From Candidatus Stahliibacteriota bacterium (lineage in GTDB: Bacteria; Hydrothermota; Tepidihabitantia; SM23-42): a stretch of DNA of 6,455 nucleotides. The stretch lies in assembly GCA_030613445.1 (NCBI GenBank), contig JAUWLY010000171.1, positions 1 through 6,455 of the forward strand, in the 5' to 3' direction. The notes under the pieces were generated by a model. The model was not told where the DNA came from. It made no database searches and worked only from the letters and a program-made list of their open reading frames with translations. The position numbers were made by a program, and so were the translations under genes. Below, one piece after another: positions 5,841 through 6,455 of this stretch; position 1 is the stretch's first letter, and every line of letters starts with the position of its first letter.

Positions 5841-6455
5841 ATGGTAAGCATCAATGCCAACAAAATCAAAGAAAAAAGATACGACCCTTTTATCGAAGCA
5901 ACACTACAATATGAAAGGGCAGCAAACATACTCGACTTAGAGCCGTGGATATATAATCGCTTGAAACATCCAGAAAAAGAACTTACTGTTCATATGACAA
6001 TTACAAAAGATAATGGTAAGGTTGAAACATATACTGGTTATCGAGTGCAACATTCCACATTGAGAGGCCCTGGAAAAGGCGGTATACGATATAGCCCGGA
6101 TGCGTCACTAAGTGAATGTAAAGCATTGGCTGCGTGGATGACGTGGAAAACTGCAGTTTTAAATCTACCTCTTGGTGGTGCCAAGGGTGCAGTAATCTGT
6201 AATCCTCCAAATATGTCTGAGAGTGAACTTGAAAAACTTACTAAAGAATACACCTATGCGATTAAAGACATTATTGGACCACAAAAGGACATTCCAGCAC
6301 CTGACGTGAATACCAATGCTCAAACAATGGCATGGATATGTGATGCATACAGTCGGCATGTAGGCCATTTTGAACCAGCAGTCGTCACTGGTAAACCATT
6401 ATGCATTGGTGGTTCAAAATGCAGGTCAGGCGCTACCGGACTTGGCATGTATTAC
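5841..6455 (+). CDS. gdhA: Glutamate dehydrogenase, hexameric Glu/Leu/Phe/Val family (3' end missing)
   Basis: Interconverts glutamate with 2-oxoglutarate and ammonium using NAD(P), linking amino-acid and central carbon metabolism in the cytosol. The frame stays open for 205 codons to the window edge, about half of a typical 415-residue enzyme. The substrate domain is clear: Lys79 in GPGKGGIR, Lys103 in MTWKTAV, catalytic Lys115 in LGGAKGAV, and catalytic Asp155 in APDVNTN. The spacing equals the known Clostridium symbiosum set (Lys89, Lys113, Lys125, Asp165) with a constant offset of ten. The domain boundary TGKPLCIGGSKCRSGATGLG is recognisable but departs from the usual GGSLGR-x-x-ATG at Lys193-Cys194 and Ser196-Gly197. 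The Rossmann domain lies outside, so NAD or NADP preference cannot be judged. Glutamate is the best substrate guess; leucine or phenylalanine dehydrogenases are shorter and differ in these blocks. It has its own sigma-54 promoter, apart from the upstream operon. Confidence 0.95.
   Translation, partial: MVSINANKIKEKRYDPFIEATLQYERAANILDLEPWIYNRLKHPEKELTVHMTITKDNGKVETYTGYRVQHSTLRGPGKGGIRYSPDASLSECKALAAWMTWKTAVLNLPLGGAKGAVICNPPNMSESELEKLTKEYTYAIKDIIGPQKDIPAPDVNTNAQTMAWICDAYSRHVGHFEPAVVTGKPLCIGGSKCRSGATGLGMYY

Overview
The window holds five co-oriented plus-strand genes from a bacterial chromosome, packed almost without gaps. Two genes run off the edges. The GC content looks moderate to low and uneven. 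The gene style recalls uncultured lineages such as candidate division WOR-3 or other FCB-like bacteria: a small barrel-like envelope protein with one TPR-like repeat, and a zinc-ribbon/Cache/PAS histidine kinase paired with an NtrC-type regulator. That placement is an impression; nothing in the window (no rRNA, no ribosomal proteins) fixes the taxonomy.

Layout. Bases 1-1133: C-terminal part of an M17 leucyl aminopeptidase with all metal and catalytic residues intact. Bases 1136-2089: exported protein of unknown function with a beta-strand-rich body, a Lys/Pro/Glu linker and a C-terminal TPR-like helical pair. Bases 2126-4336: membrane sensor histidine kinase with, in order, an N-terminal cytoplasmic zinc ribbon, TM1, an extracytoplasmic double-Cache-like domain, TM2, a coiled coil, PAS, HisKA and HATPase_c. 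Bases 4336-5712: sigma-54-dependent response regulator (receiver, AAA+, Fis-type HTH), overlapping the kinase stop by one base. Bases 5713-5840: the only real intergenic region, dense with regulatory sequence. Bases 5841-6455: N-terminal half of a hexameric-type glutamate dehydrogenase.

The most informative stretch is 5722-5840. It holds two 17-bp dyad sites of the form ATAGCA-N3-TGCTAT with centres 20 bp apart, followed by a near-consensus sigma-54 (-24/-12) promoter, TGGCATG-N4-TTGCT, and then a strong Shine-Dalgarno. The predicted +1 is about base 5824, which puts the site centres near -94 and -74, a classic enhancer position. The simplest reading is that the NtrC-like regulator encoded just upstream binds these sites and switches on glutamate dehydrogenase with RNA polymerase-sigma-54. 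The kinase would supply the signal. With a peptidase at the other end, the locus looks like a peptide/amino-acid utilisation module whose nitrogen and carbon step (glutamate to 2-oxoglutarate plus ammonium, or the reverse) is under two-component control. The link is inferred from position and motifs, not demonstrated.
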